Below the pieces are notes generated by a model. The model saw only the letters and a program-made list of their open reading frames with translations. It made no database searches and was not told the DNA's origin. The translations under genes and the position numbers were made by a program. A stretch of DNA of 64,000 nucleotides from Clostridium formicaceticum (GTDB lineage Bacteria; Bacillota; Clostridia; Peptostreptococcales; Natronincolaceae), in the NCBI RefSeq assembly GCF_001854185.1, contig NZ_CP017603.1, positions 2,852,001 through 2,916,000 of the forward strand, read 5' to 3'. The first letter of the stretch is position 1. Each line of letters opens with the position of its first letter. Of this stretch, positions 25,727 to 34,879 are shown piece by piece.

Positions 25727-26824
25727 ATGGCTGATATCGGATTACCAAAGATAGACATTATCTTTAAGGGTCTTGGTGTAAGTGCTGTGCAAAGAGGCAG
25801 TAAAGGGGTTGCTGTGTTAATCATAAAAGATGATACTGACAAGACATTTATTTTTGCAGAGTATAGAAGTATTGCTGATTTTGAAAGTGCAGAACAGGCA
25901 AAATATACAGCAGAGAATGTGGAGTACATCAAAGATGTCCTAGAAGGAGCTCCACTGAAGCTTATTGTAGCAAGAATGGATACAGAGGGGACATTAACAG
26001 ATACCCTAAAGGCAGTGAAAGGGAAGGTGCCTATGAACTGCTGGATTGCTATGGCAGATGCAACTCAAGGAGAAAAAGATGATTTGGTGAGCTTTATAAA
26101 AGCTTCGAACCAAAATGATAAGAAAAGATATAAAGTATTTTTGAATCAAGCAACGATCAGTGATGATATCCATGTTGTTAATTTTACAAATCCAGAGATT
26201 ACATTTAAAGATGCTAGAGGTAAGAAAACAGCAGATAAAGCTGTGCCATGGCTAATGGGTTATCTTGCGGGATTATCTCTTGATATGAGTGCTATTGCAA
26301 GACCATTACAGAAATTTGAGAGTGTGACTGAGCCTGAAGATTTAGAAGCAGCTGTTAATGCTGGGGAATTTGTACTTTTTAACGATGAAGGAGATGTAAG
26401 GGTTGTAAGAGGCATTAACAGTCTAGTTACAACAGGACAAGGTGTTACAGATGATATGAAGTTTATCCTTATTGTGGAGGTCATGGACCTAATCTACACC
26501 GATATCTTCACTACATGGAAGAAATTCTACAAAGGCAAATACAAAAATTATTTAGACAATCAGATGCTGCTTATTGGTGCCATCAACAGCTATTTCGCAG
26601 CATTGGCGATAGATTTGTTGTTAGATCCTAATTTTGAAAACGAAGCTGTTGTTGATGTGGAAGCGCAAAGACTTGCAAACATTCCTAAGTATGGGAAAGA
26701 AACAGTAGATACTTGGGATGATGAGAAGATCATGCAGATGACAGTAGGAACAGATGTATTTCTAAACGCAAATATTAAAATATTAAACGCTATGGAAGAC
26801 TTTAGATTCAACATCTTTATGTAA
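25727..26824 (+). CDS. Contractile tail sheath protein
   Basis: 365 aa. Seen: N-terminal LPKIDIIFKGLGVSAVQRGS, the middle KTADKAVPWLMGYLAGLSLDMSA (sheath signature AxxGxxA-like), and C-terminal DTWDDEKIMQMTVGTDVFLNANIKI plus AMEDFRFNI. These fit the XkdK-like sheath family. Its presence shows that the phage tail is contractile. Confidence 0.93.
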   Translation: MADIGLPKIDIIFKGLGVSAVQRGSKGVAVLIIKDDTDKTFIFAEYRSIADFESAEQAKYTAENVEYIKDVLEGAPLKLIVARMDTEGTLTDTLKAVKGKVPMNCWIAMADATQGEKDDLVSFIKASNQNDKKRYKVFLNQATISDDIHVVNFTNPEITFKDARGKKTADKAVPWLMGYLAGLSLDMSAIARPLQKFESVTEPEDLEAAVNAGEFVLFNDEGDVRVVRGINSLVTTGQGVTDDMKFILIVEVMDLIYTDIFTTWKKFYKGKYKNYLDNQMLLIGAINSYFAALAIDLLLDPNFENEAVVDVEAQRLANIPKYGKETVDTWDDEKIMQMTVGTDVFLNANIKILNAMEDFRFNIFM

Positions 26825-26839
26825 AGGTAGGTGGATGTA

Positions 26840-27253
26840 ATGGCAAAAGGAAATAAATACTGGACTGGCAGTAAGGGTAGGATATGGATCAATGATGTAA
26901 GCTATGCAGAATGTTACAAAGCCGAAATGAAGAGAACTAATAACTATGAAGAAATTCCAGATCCCGAGGGTAATGGCATGGTGCAAATTCCTAATGGATA
27001 TTCTATTGCTGGTAGCGTTACAATCAGAAAAACAGGCAATGAGCAGATATTAAAAGAGTTAAAAACAGACAAAAACGGCGATCTTGAAATTAGCGTTATT
27101 ATCAAAGAGGAAAATGCACTTACAGGGCAGATGGAAAGAGTGAAGTATATTGATGTAACGGTGGATGAATTTCCTCTTAGTCAATATGAATCAAGAACAG
27201 TTACGGAGATAGAGCTTCCATTAAAAGCCAGAGATTATAAAGTATTACAGTAG
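26840..27253 (+). CDS. Tail tube protein (XkdM-like)
   Basis: 137 aa. Contains YWTGSKGRIWINDVSYAECY, GYSIAGSVTIRKTGNEQ and VDEFPLSQYESRTVTEIELPL, the XkdM family pattern. ATG 26840 is preferred over the in-frame GTG at 26831 because the AGGTAGG site lies before it. Directly after the sheath gene, as expected. Confidence 0.9.
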   Translation: MAKGNKYWTGSKGRIWINDVSYAECYKAEMKRTNNYEEIPDPEGNGMVQIPNGYSIAGSVTIRKTGNEQILKELKTDKNGDLEISVIIKEENALTGQMERVKYIDVTVDEFPLSQYESRTVTEIELPLKARDYKVLQ

Positions 27254-27275
27254 ATATATCTAAAATAAAAATAAA

Positions 27276-27301
27276 ACGCCTTAGAATTTAATCTAGGGCG
27301 T
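27276..27301 (+). terminator. Hairpin between tube and chaperone genes
   Basis: Stem ACGCCtTAGA / TCTAgGGCGT followed by CATTTATTT. Probably a partial terminator that lowers expression of the chaperone relative to the abundant tube protein. Confidence 0.6.
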
Positions 27302-27329
27302 CATTTATTTAAAAAGGAAAGGTGAAAAT

Positions 27330-27713
27330 ATGTCAAAATTAAAAGCTACATTAGCAGAGATTATAGCAAGAAAAAAGCAAGGGGAAATAGACAAACTACA
27401 AGTAAAGCACTATGATTCAGAGACCCTAGGGATGCAAATTGAAATTAGAAAAATTCCACTGGCAAAATACATGAACATTGTGGAAGGTCTAGAAGATGAA
27501 AACCTAGGAGGCATGAACACATTAATCTATGAATGTTGCCCTATGTTTAGAGAAAACACAAAGGAAGCTATGGAAGTGTATGGTGTAGCAGAATCTACTG
27601 ATTTACCAGCTGCAATACTAGAGGAGCAACTCAATGAAATGAAGGACATTGTAGAAATTATTAATAGTTTTTATGGACTAGACAAGATTGGTGATGAAAT
27701 AAAAAACTTATAA
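27330..27713 (+). CDS. Tail assembly chaperone, short form (XkdN/gpG-like)
   Basis: 127-aa protein that coats the tape measure during tail assembly. Opens with basic helices (ATLAEIIARKKQGEIDK) and continues with LGMQIEIRKIPLAKYMNIVEGL. The last codons contain the slippery heptamer A AAA AAC at 27701-27707, two codons before the stop. A -1 shift would extend it into the next frame (27734-27877). Confidence 0.9.
   Translation: MSKLKATLAEIIARKKQGEIDKLQVKHYDSETLGMQIEIRKIPLAKYMNIVEGLEDENLGGMNTLIYECCPMFRENTKEAMEVYGVAESTDLPAAILEEQLNEMKDIVEIINSFYGLDKIGDEIKNL
27701..27707 (+). other. -1 programmed frameshift site A AAA AAC
   Basis: The heptamer is in the correct phase (ata aaa aac). After a -1 slip, reading resumes ctt ata aga gat gat gga gag tgt aat atg, which runs open into the downstream 47-codon frame with no stop. 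This matches the conserved gpG/gpGT frameshift of tailed phages. Confidence 0.85.
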
Positions 27714-27733
27714 GAGATGATGGAGAGTGTAAT

Positions 27734-27877
27734 ATGTATGCCTACTACTTAAGTAAAGGACATACGCTAAACTCTTTATTATCTCTTTCTTTTACCGAAA
27801 AATTATTCTATGTAGAAGCTATGAACTACATGATAGAACAAGAACAAGAAAAATATAAGGCTATGTTCGGAAAGTAG
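27734..27877 (+). CDS. Frameshift extension of the tail chaperone (gpT-like)
   Basis: 47 codons from the in-frame ATG, but most likely made only as the C-terminal part of a fusion. In the -1 frame it is preceded by LIRDDGECN, and it continues MYAYYLSKGHTLNSLLSLSF... with YVEAMNYMIEQEQEKYKAMF. The pattern of an aromatic helix and E-x-E repeats is that of the T domain that contacts tape measure and tube protein. The fused protein would be about 182 aa. Confidence 0.85.
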   Translation: MYAYYLSKGHTLNSLLSLSFTEKLFYVEAMNYMIEQEQEKYKAMFGK

Positions 27878-27887
27878 GTGAGGCCTA

Positions 27888-29891
27888 GTGAGCAGAACCA
27901 TAGCAACGATATTAGCATTAAAAGACAAAATTTCAAGCCCTTTAGTAAAAGTCTCTAAAAATGTAGACAAAGTGACTAGGGAAATGAAAAAGTCACAAAA
28001 TCAAGTAGAGCGTTGGAAAAACAAAAGCGTAAAGGCAATGGATAATGTCATTAAAAAGACAGCTAAAGTTGCATTAGCTGCAGGAGCTCTAGCTGGGGCT
28101 TTTGCAGTAAAGGTAGGTTTTGATGGACTACTGGAGCTTGAAGAAGGTGCTGCTAAAGTAAAATCTATTGCTAAAAATTCCTTGGATTTAAAGGATATAC
28201 AAAAGGACCTTCTTAAATACAGTACAGCTACTAATGTAAGTGTACAGGAACTTGCAGAAACCCAGTACAGTGCTATTTCCGCAGGGGTAAAGGCTACAGA
28301 GAGTATAGAAGCTAGTGTAACCGCTACAAAACTTGCAAAGGCAGGATTCACAGATGCCAATAGTGCCCTCAAGATTATGACCAGTACCATGAATGTATTT
28401 GGGCTTGAAGGAACAGAGGCTATGCAGCAAATATCTGATAAGCTATTAGTTACTCAGAACTTAGGGGTAACTACGGTGGCAGAACTCTCTCAAAGTCTTG
28501 GACCATTAACTCCAATTGCTAAAAGTGCTGGGGTATCTATAGATGAATTATTTTCAGGGATGGCTGCTCTCACGAAAAATGGTTTAGAAACCAATGAAGC
28601 GGTAACGGCCTACAAAGGAGTTTTAACATCCGTTATTAAACCAACCAGCGAAGCCAGTAAAATGGCAAAGCAATTAGGCATAGATTTTAGTACATCAGCT
28701 ATTGAATCAAAGGGAATGGCTGGATTTTTACAGGAGATCAAGGAAAAAACAGGTGGCAATACAGAAGTTATGGGTAAGTTATTTGGTAATGTTAGAGCTT
28801 TATCAGGAGCCTTGATCCTTACAGGAGATGGGATTGATGACTTTAATAGTACCCTAGATGCTATGAAAAACAGTGCTGGTGCTACCGATGAAGCCTTTGA
28901 AATTATGACCAACACTATAGGTTTTAAACTAAGCAAGATGAAAAATACAACAAAGAACATATTCACCAGCATCATGATGTCGCAGTCAGGTGCCATCGGT
29001 GAGTACATAGACAAGATAGACGGTTGGGTGACAAATAATGAAGAAAGAATACAAGGTTGGGTTAAAAACATAGGTGATGGCATCACAAAGGTTATAGAAT
29101 TTATAAAAGGCATATTAAACTTTATCAAAGAGCATGAAAAGCTCATCAGCACCATTTTAGTATTTATTATGTCCCTATATACAGTTATTAAAGTCATGGG
29201 CATATTAAAAACTGTACTTACCGGCCTTCACACCATATGGTTGATCTTTAATGGCACCCTAGTGGTTTCACCTATAGGGTGGATCATATTAGCTATAGGA
29301 GCTTTGATTGCTATTGGTTATGCATTATGGAGGAATTGGGATACAGTAAGCGAAAAAGCAGGGCAACTATGGGAAAGTATTAAGGCAGCCTTTAGCCCTA
29401 TTGGCGATTTTTTTAAAGGAATATGGGAAGGTGTCAAAGTAGGATTTAAGTCCTTTATAAATTTCTTTATCGATGGGATCAATAAGGTAATAAGCGGCAT
29501 AAACTCTGTTAAGGTTAAAGTGCCTGATTGGGTACCCAAATTTGGAGGACAAGAATTTGGCATTAACATAGCCCAGCTTCCTAAGTTTGCAAAAGGTGGA
29601 ATTGCAACAGGACCTTCCATATTTGGTGAAGCAGGACCTGAAATTGCTATTCCTTTAAAGAAAACAAAACGGTCACAAGATCTTCTAACTCAAGCGAATA
29701 TGCTAATTAATAAAAACAAAGGAAGTGCTACTACAAATCAGTTGACTAATAATTACAACACATCTAGCAAAAAAGATGTGTCAATTAATGTGTATTTTCA
29801 AGGAGTTACTGTGGGTGAGGAAGAATTTTTTGAAAAGGCAGGGCAACATATAGCCAATAAGATAAAATTAGTAATAGGAAATACGGTATAG
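27888..29891 (+). CDS. Tail tape measure protein
   Basis: 667 aa. The N-terminal third is a TP901-type tape-measure domain (LQEIKEKTGGNTEVMGKLFG, LFSGMAALTKNGLETNEA), there are hydrophobic segments at about 420-490, and the C-terminal GGIATGPSIFGEAGPEIAIPL is a universal tape-measure motif. With the usual ruler of about 1.5 angstrom per residue, the tail would be near 100 nm. GTG start behind AGGTGAGG. Confidence 0.94.
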   Translation: MSRTIATILALKDKISSPLVKVSKNVDKVTREMKKSQNQVERWKNKSVKAMDNVIKKTAKVALAAGALAGAFAVKVGFDGLLELEEGAAKVKSIAKNSLDLKDIQKDLLKYSTATNVSVQELAETQYSAISAGVKATESIEASVTATKLAKAGFTDANSALKIMTSTMNVFGLEGTEAMQQISDKLLVTQNLGVTTVAELSQSLGPLTPIAKSAGVSIDELFSGMAALTKNGLETNEAVTAYKGVLTSVIKPTSEASKMAKQLGIDFSTSAIESKGMAGFLQEIKEKTGGNTEVMGKLFGNVRALSGALILTGDGIDDFNSTLDAMKNSAGATDEAFEIMTNTIGFKLSKMKNTTKNIFTSIMMSQSGAIGEYIDKIDGWVTNNEERIQGWVKNIGDGITKVIEFIKGILNFIKEHEKLISTILVFIMSLYTVIKVMGILKTVLTGLHTIWLIFNGTLVVSPIGWIILAIGALIAIGYALWRNWDTVSEKAGQLWESIKAAFSPIGDFFKGIWEGVKVGFKSFINFFIDGINKVISGINSVKVKVPDWVPKFGGQEFGINIAQLPKFAKGGIATGPSIFGEAGPEIAIPLKKTKRSQDLLTQANMLINKNKGSATTNQLTNNYNTSSKKDVSINVYFQGVTVGEEEFFEKAGQHIANKIKLVIGNTV

Positions 29892-29902
29892 GGGGTATAA
29901 CT

Positions 29903-30322
29903 GTGAATATTGTAGTATCTGCAAATAACAATGAAGAAGTATTGATTTTTCCTGTTATACCATCTGATATAGAAGTGCAGAATCCGCAAAACAACGAAGA
30001 GTTTCAAACGATTAATAATGGCACCCTAAATCTTATAGGAGATATAGGCCTTAGAACGCTGTCAATCACTTCTATATTCCCTACCCATCCTTATAAATGG
30101 CTTAAAGCTGGCAGTAGTTCAGATGGATGGGCCTACGTAGAATTTTTCAAAAAATGGAGAAGTGCAAAGGTACCTATTCGTATTGTTATGAGTAAAAAAG
30201 ATGAGTCTGAGTGGCTAAATATGCCTTGTACAATAGAGAGTTTTTCCTACGGACTCATGAGGAACGGAGATATCCGGTACAGCTTAGATTTAAAAGAATA
30301 TAGATTTGTAAAGGTGGTGTAG
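29903..30322 (+). CDS. XkdP-like baseplate protein without LysM domain
   Basis: 139 aa in the place normally occupied by XkdP. Seen: VIPSDIEVQNPQNNEEFQTI, IGDIGLRTLSITSIFP and WLNMPCTIESFSYGLMRNGD, which match the XkdP core. The usual C-terminal LysM peptidoglycan-binding domain is absent. It probably links the tape measure to the hub. Confidence 0.8.
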   Translation: MNIVVSANNNEEVLIFPVIPSDIEVQNPQNNEEFQTINNGTLNLIGDIGLRTLSITSIFPTHPYKWLKAGSSSDGWAYVEFFKKWRSAKVPIRIVMSKKDESEWLNMPCTIESFSYGLMRNGDIRYSLDLKEYRFVKVV

Positions 30323-30324
30323 TT

Positions 30325-31329
30325 ATGACAATAGATAATTACACCATCTTTCTAATTAAAAACAATCCGCAAAGTTTAAATATCACACAATTATGTGCAA
30401 GTCTTACTTGGCGTGATAGTTTAGATACTTTAGGTATGCAGTTTTCTTTTGATGTAGCAAGAAACAAAGAAGATAGATATATGACAAATTGGGACCTGGT
30501 GGAGATTGGAGATAAATTAATATTAACGAATAATAATATAGAAGTATTTAGAGGAATTATTACAGACTTAGGAATAGAGAGATATAAGAAAACTATCACA
30601 GCTTTTGATTATGCTTTTTATCTCAATCAATCTAAAATTATTATTCAGTTTAAGAAGATAACTGCTACAGATGCAATTAAGCAATTATGCTCTAAATTCA
30701 ATGTTCCTGTAGGAAACATCACAAGTATATCTACACAGATTACAAAGATATATAAAGATAAAACCGTGGCAGAGATTATTAAAGATATTCTGGATCAGGC
30801 TACAAATGAAACAGGAACAAAATATAGATTAGAAATGCGAGAAGGAAAGCTCTATATAGAAAAATATGAAGATTTAATAGTCATCCCTATATTTAAACCT
30901 GCAAGTAACATAGCACCTTTTAATGCATTAAATGCCATAGGGAGCATTAACAAAACAGAATCAATTCAAGCCATGAGAAACAGTATTCAAATTACAAGTG
31001 GTGACGAACAAAGTACTAGAGTTGTAGCAACTGTAGAAGATGCAGCAAATATAGCAAAATATGGGCTATTACAAGATGTAGAAAGTATAGATGATAAAAA
31101 CATCTCTCAAGCTAAAAATATAGCTGAAAACAAGCTTAAAGATTCAAACAAAGTACATGAAGATATCTCCCTAGAACTCTTAGGAGATGATAAAGTTAGA
31201 AGTGGAAGAATCTTAGAAATTAACAATGAAACCTTCGGGTTAAGTGGAAGATATCTAGTAAAAGAATGTACCCACACCTATAATAACCGTATTCATAAAA
31301 TGAGTATTACTGTAGAGAAGGTGATCTAA
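30325..31329 (+). CDS. Baseplate hub protein (XkdQ-like, gpD family)
   Basis: 334 aa. Seen: SLTWRDSLDTLGMQFSFDVA, VEIGDKLILTNN, the middle IIKDILDQATNETGTKYRLE, and the C-terminal RSGRILEINNETFGLSGRYLV. These fit phage hub proteins of the XkdQ/gpD type. One-base overlap with the next gene. Confidence 0.9.
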   Translation: MTIDNYTIFLIKNNPQSLNITQLCASLTWRDSLDTLGMQFSFDVARNKEDRYMTNWDLVEIGDKLILTNNNIEVFRGIITDLGIERYKKTITAFDYAFYLNQSKIIIQFKKITATDAIKQLCSKFNVPVGNITSISTQITKIYKDKTVAEIIKDILDQATNETGTKYRLEMREGKLYIEKYEDLIVIPIFKPASNIAPFNALNAIGSINKTESIQAMRNSIQITSGDEQSTRVVATVEDAANIAKYGLLQDVESIDDKNISQAKNIAENKLKDSNKVHEDISLELLGDDKVRSGRILEINNETFGLSGRYLVKECTHTYNNRIHKMSITVEKVI

Positions 31330-31727
31330 TGTCCAAGAAAAATTGGGATGTGGAAATATCTAAGTTATTTACGGAGAGGAATAATCGACAAGTTATAGGA
31401 AATGTGGTAGGTAAAGTAGTGTCAACATTTCCAAATGTAAAAGTTAGCATTTTAGATGGCACTGTGATTTTAGAGAAAGATCAACTGTATTGTTGTGACC
31501 ATGTTTTAGCAGGATACACAAGAGAATTTCAAAGTGAAAGTGAAGGAGATATCATCACTCACACACCACCTCCCCAAATATATGATGCTCATACTGTGAT
31601 GGAATCTTTGGAACACACAGGCAAAATTACTTATATAGATACAATAAAAGTCGGTGATGAAGTGTTGCTTGTCAGTACAGTTGACGAGCAAACATGGTTT
31701 ATAGTTGATAAGATCACTAAATTGTAG
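31329..31727 (+). CDS. DUF2577 baseplate protein (XkdR-like)
   Basis: 132 aa, beta-rich. Contains NVVGKVVSTFPNVKVSILDG and IKVGDEVLLVSTVDEQTWFIVDKI, typical of an OB-fold spike-associated DUF2577 protein. Position between hub and XkdS agrees. Confidence 0.85.
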   Translation: MSKKNWDVEISKLFTERNNRQVIGNVVGKVVSTFPNVKVSILDGTVILEKDQLYCCDHVLAGYTREFQSESEGDIITHTPPPQIYDAHTVMESLEHTGKITYIDTIKVGDEVLLVSTVDEQTWFIVDKITKL

Positions 31728-31741
31728 AGGTGGGTGATGGG

Positions 31742-32188
31742 ATGTTTCCTAGTTTGGATTTAGATGAAATAAGAGAAGCAGGACAATCAGAAGAAGAAAA
31801 GCCTGGTGGTAAAAGTTTTTTATATGATTTTAAAAAGGGCGATTTTGTTATGAAGGATGGCCGACTTGTGGTAGTAGAAGATGTTGAGGCTGTTAAAGTT
31901 TGGATTGAAAAACTCTTAAGAACTGAAAAGTTTAAATTCAAAATCTATAAAGAAGAGGATGCGGATGAATACGGCGTAACTGTTAGAAAGCTAATACTAG
32001 GAAAGAAATTTCCAGCATTCTTTCTACAATCTGAACTCAAAAGAGAAATATCAGAAGCCTTGGCAAAGCACACCAAGATAGAAAAAGTCGAAAATTTTAG
32101 GATTGAACGGGAAGTGGCTACTTTGAATATATTTTTTACAGTGGTATTAAAAGATGGACACACCTTCGAGCAGGAGGTGGTATTTTAA
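31742..32188 (+). CDS. DUF2634 baseplate wedge protein (XkdS-like)
   Basis: 148 aa. Contains VEAVKVWIEKLLRTEKFKFKIY, DEYGVTVRKLI and EISEALAKHTKIEKVENFRI, the gp25/XkdS wedge signature. ATG 31742 is preferred; the in-frame GTG at 31730 lies within the GAGGTGGG ribosome site. Confidence 0.88.
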   Translation: MFPSLDLDEIREAGQSEEEKPGGKSFLYDFKKGDFVMKDGRLVVVEDVEAVKVWIEKLLRTEKFKFKIYKEEDADEYGVTVRKLILGKKFPAFFLQSELKREISEALAKHTKIEKVENFRIEREVATLNIFFTVVLKDGHTFEQEVVF

Positions 32189-33223
32189 ATGGACAAAGAA
32201 CGGTTAAACAGAATGTTGTCAAGTATCAATGATCAGTATGATAAAACAGAAGGGTCTTTTTTTTATGACAATCTTAAAGCAGTTGGTCTAGAACTTGACG
32301 AAGCTGATAAAAAAGCTGATGCCATCCTGGATAAAGGTTTTGCCGAAACTTCCTTTGGTGAATGGTTAGATAAAAAAGTCGCTGAACAGGGGATAAAACG
32401 TAAGCCGGCAACAAAAGCAACAACTACAGTACTTATAACCGGCTCCCAAGGAGCTTTGATTAATACTGGTGATAAAGTTGCTAGTGATGTAGTGACCTTT
32501 GTGTTTAAAGAAAGTAAGACAATAGGACCCAGTGGGCAAGAGAGTGTATTGGTAGAGTGTGAATCCTTTGGCACTATAGGAAATGTGCCGGCAGGAGCTA
32601 TTAGGTTTTTCCCAGTAACTTTAGCAGGACTTACTTCCGTAACGAACCCTGAAGCTGTGACAAGTGGTTACAATGGAGAAACTAACGAAGAACTCAGAGG
32701 GAGGTATTGGGATAAGGTGAGAACTCCTGCTACTAGCGGTAATAAGTATCATTATAGGAATTGGGCCAAAGAGGTTATAGGGGTAGGGGATGCTAGAGTT
32801 TTTCCTACTTGGGATGGTCCTGGCACAGTAAAGGTAGTAATTATCAATAGTAATAAACGCGGAGCTGATGCTCAATTAGTGACTAACGTAGCTACACATA
32901 TTGAAGAAGAAAGGCCGATAGGAGCTACAGTAACAGTTGAGAGCGCTGCAGAATTACAAATAAACTTATCTGTAACATTAATAATTGACACAGATAACTA
33001 TGAGCTAGACTTTGTTAAGGTAGCCATTGAAAACAATATCACGAATTATTTAACATCTATAGCTTTTCACGAAAACTACGTAAGCTATGCCATCGTTGGA
33101 AGCACTATCTTAAATACTAATGGCGTACTTGATTACTCAGGTCTTACAATCAATGGTGGAGCTGGAAACATTAATATTTTAGATACTCAAGTGGCTGTTT
33201 TGGGGGTGTTAACAGTTGTCTAA
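32189..33223 (+). CDS. Baseplate J-like protein (XkdT-like)
   Basis: 344 aa. N-terminal helical start, then GTIGNVPAGAIRFFPVTLAGLTSVTNPEA, a diagnostic baseplate-J motif, followed by GETNEELRGRYWDKVRTPATSGN and GVGDARVFPTWDGPGTVKVVI. Forms the wedge of the contractile baseplate. Confidence 0.94.
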   Translation: MDKERLNRMLSSINDQYDKTEGSFFYDNLKAVGLELDEADKKADAILDKGFAETSFGEWLDKKVAEQGIKRKPATKATTTVLITGSQGALINTGDKVASDVVTFVFKESKTIGPSGQESVLVECESFGTIGNVPAGAIRFFPVTLAGLTSVTNPEAVTSGYNGETNEELRGRYWDKVRTPATSGNKYHYRNWAKEVIGVGDARVFPTWDGPGTVKVVIINSNKRGADAQLVTNVATHIEEERPIGATVTVESAAELQINLSVTLIIDTDNYELDFVKVAIENNITNYLTSIAFHENYVSYAIVGSTILNTNGVLDYSGLTINGGAGNINILDTQVAVLGVLTVV

Positions 33224-33755
33224 CCAATTACTAAGACATATGCCAGGGTATTATAAAACTAGTCAAGTAATGAATAGTTTAACAGGCGTTGAAGCTATAC
33301 AAATGCAGGAATTCAATAGCAAATTAGATGATGTATTGAATCAATTCTTTGTAGATACAGCAACCTTTGCTTTAGAACGATGGGAAAAAGAGTTAGGTAT
33401 ACCAGTGAATAATTCTAAACCGGCTGCATTCAGAAGATCGGTTATCAAAAGCAAACTTAGAGGATCCGGTACTGTTACTGTAAACTTAATTAAAAACGTA
33501 TCCGAATCTTACTCCAATGGAGAGGTAGATGTGATTGAAAATAATCCTAACTATTCCTTTACAGTGAAGTTTGTAGGAACTTTAGGTATACCACCTAATC
33601 TGGAAGATTTAAAGAACGCTATTGAAGAAATAAAACCGGCACATCTGGTGGCTTTATTTCAATTTATCTACAACACACATAATACCTTGGCACAATTTAC
33701 ACATAATCAATTAAGCCAGTATACTCACGATCAATTAAGAGAAGAGGTGATTTAG
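33216..33755 (+). CDS. DUF2313 baseplate protein (XkdU/YmfQ-like)
   Basis: 179 aa. Contains LRHMPGYYKTSQVMNSL, DVLNQFFVDTATFALERWEKELG and EIKPAHLVALFQFIYNTH, all YmfQ/XkdU features. TTG start at 33216 overlaps the baseplate J gene by 8 bases. The C-terminus has a short heptad-like repeat (THNTLAQFTHNQLSQYTHDQL). Confidence 0.88.
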   Translation: MSNQLLRHMPGYYKTSQVMNSLTGVEAIQMQEFNSKLDDVLNQFFVDTATFALERWEKELGIPVNNSKPAAFRRSVIKSKLRGSGTVTVNLIKNVSESYSNGEVDVIENNPNYSFTVKFVGTLGIPPNLEDLKNAIEEIKPAHLVALFQFIYNTHNTLAQFTHNQLSQYTHDQLREEVI

Positions 33756-34043
33756 TTGGCGCAGACACCTAATTATAGTCTAAAGAAACCTGCAGGTAAT
33801 GAGTACTATGATGTGCAGATTCAAAATGACAACATGGATATAATCGATCAAAAAATGAAAGAAAATGCTACTGCAATTAATACGCATTTGGCTGAGCATA
33901 TACAGATAGTAGTAACTGAGGAAAATATACCTGTAGGGGAGAGGGAAAAAGGAGCATTTTATTTTGTTGCTACAGATAAAGCTCCAATAGCCACTACTGA
34001 AAATATAAAAGTGAGCCCTACTATGGGGTTGAAAATAGAATAG
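33756..34043 (+). CDS. Short fibre-base protein, 95 aa
   Basis: TTG start. Opens AQTPNYSLKKPAGNEYYDVQ, continues with IDQKMKENATAINTHLAEH, and ends in a beta region. This is the usual N-terminal attachment unit of Firmicute phage tail fibres, here as a separate protein. Probably anchors the next two fibre proteins. Confidence 0.75.
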   Translation: MAQTPNYSLKKPAGNEYYDVQIQNDNMDIIDQKMKENATAINTHLAEHIQIVVTEENIPVGEREKGAFYFVATDKAPIATTENIKVSPTMGLKIE

Positions 34044-34055
34044 GGGGAATGCAAG

Positions 34056-34868
34056 ATGTCTACGTTAAGTAAGGTAAGAGTACAATTGCTAGATGAAGCT
34101 ACTGGCAATGTAATTGAGGAAGTTGATGTACTAACATCAGCTGATGCAGTCAAATTTGCAGACGGACAAACATTTCAGCAGAAGCTTGATGCAGGTACAT
34201 TAAAGGGACCTAAGGGAGATACTGGTGCTACAGGAGCAACAGGTCCACAGGGTCCACAAGGGTTGAAGGGAGATACAGGGGCAACAGGGTCTCAAGGACC
34301 ACAGGGGGTTGCTGGTGCTGATGGGAAAACATGGTATGTAGCAACATCAAATCCAAGTACCGGATTAGGTGTTGTTGGAGATATGCATTTAAACACTACT
34401 ACATGGGATGTGAGGGAAAAGACAGGGTCAAGCACATGGACAGTAAGAGGTAATATAAAAGGGACTACTGGAGATACTGGACCGCAAGGACCACAAGGCA
34501 TTCAGGGACCCAAAGGAGACACTGGAAATACTGGGGCAACAGGACCTACAGGTCCACAGGGTCCTCAAGGAGTTGCTGGGGCAGATGGGAAGACATGGCA
34601 CATAAGCACCGGGACTCCTGCAGCAGGACTAGGTGTTGTTGGAGATATGCACCTAAACACATCAACGTGGGATATAAGAGAAAAAACAGCAGCTAGTACA
34701 TGGACAGTGAGAGGTAATATAAAAGGAGCTACAGGAAACACTGGTGCCACAGGAGCTACAGGACCCCAAGGACCAAAAGGGGATAAAGGAGATCCAGGGG
34801 ACAGTGTAAAATTTGGAACAACTCTAGCTACAGCTGCTGACGTTAAAGTATTCTTCAAGAAAATATAG
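34056..34868 (+). CDS. Collagen-like tail fibre with duplicated module
   Basis: 270 aa. Three runs of Gly-X-Y triplets (for example GPKGDTGATGATGPQGPQG) alternate with two copies of a roughly 45-residue module starting KTW(Y/H) and containing GLGVVGDMHLNT and WTVRGNIKG. The triplets should form a trimeric triple helix, giving a flexible fibre. The duplication is also visible in DNA at about 34320-34460 and 34590-34730. A C-terminal FGTTLATAADVKVFFKKI ends the protein. Confidence 0.88.
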   Translation: MSTLSKVRVQLLDEATGNVIEEVDVLTSADAVKFADGQTFQQKLDAGTLKGPKGDTGATGATGPQGPQGLKGDTGATGSQGPQGVAGADGKTWYVATSNPSTGLGVVGDMHLNTTTWDVREKTGSSTWTVRGNIKGTTGDTGPQGPQGIQGPKGDTGNTGATGPTGPQGPQGVAGADGKTWHISTGTPAAGLGVVGDMHLNTSTWDIREKTAASTWTVRGNIKGATGNTGATGATGPQGPKGDKGDPGDSVKFGTTLATAADVKVFFKKI

Positions 34869-34879
34869 GGGGTGGTATA

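Noticed and set aside
28610-29203. A 197-codon minus-strand frame inside the tape measure gene
   Set aside because: Shadow of a long real gene with low antisense stop density; no ribosome site.
34200-34800. Short tandem repeats considered as a CRISPR array
   Set aside because: The repeats encode Gly-X-Y triplets in frame in a fibre gene, with no constant-length unique spacers. No cas gene or CRISPR-like array was seen anywhere.
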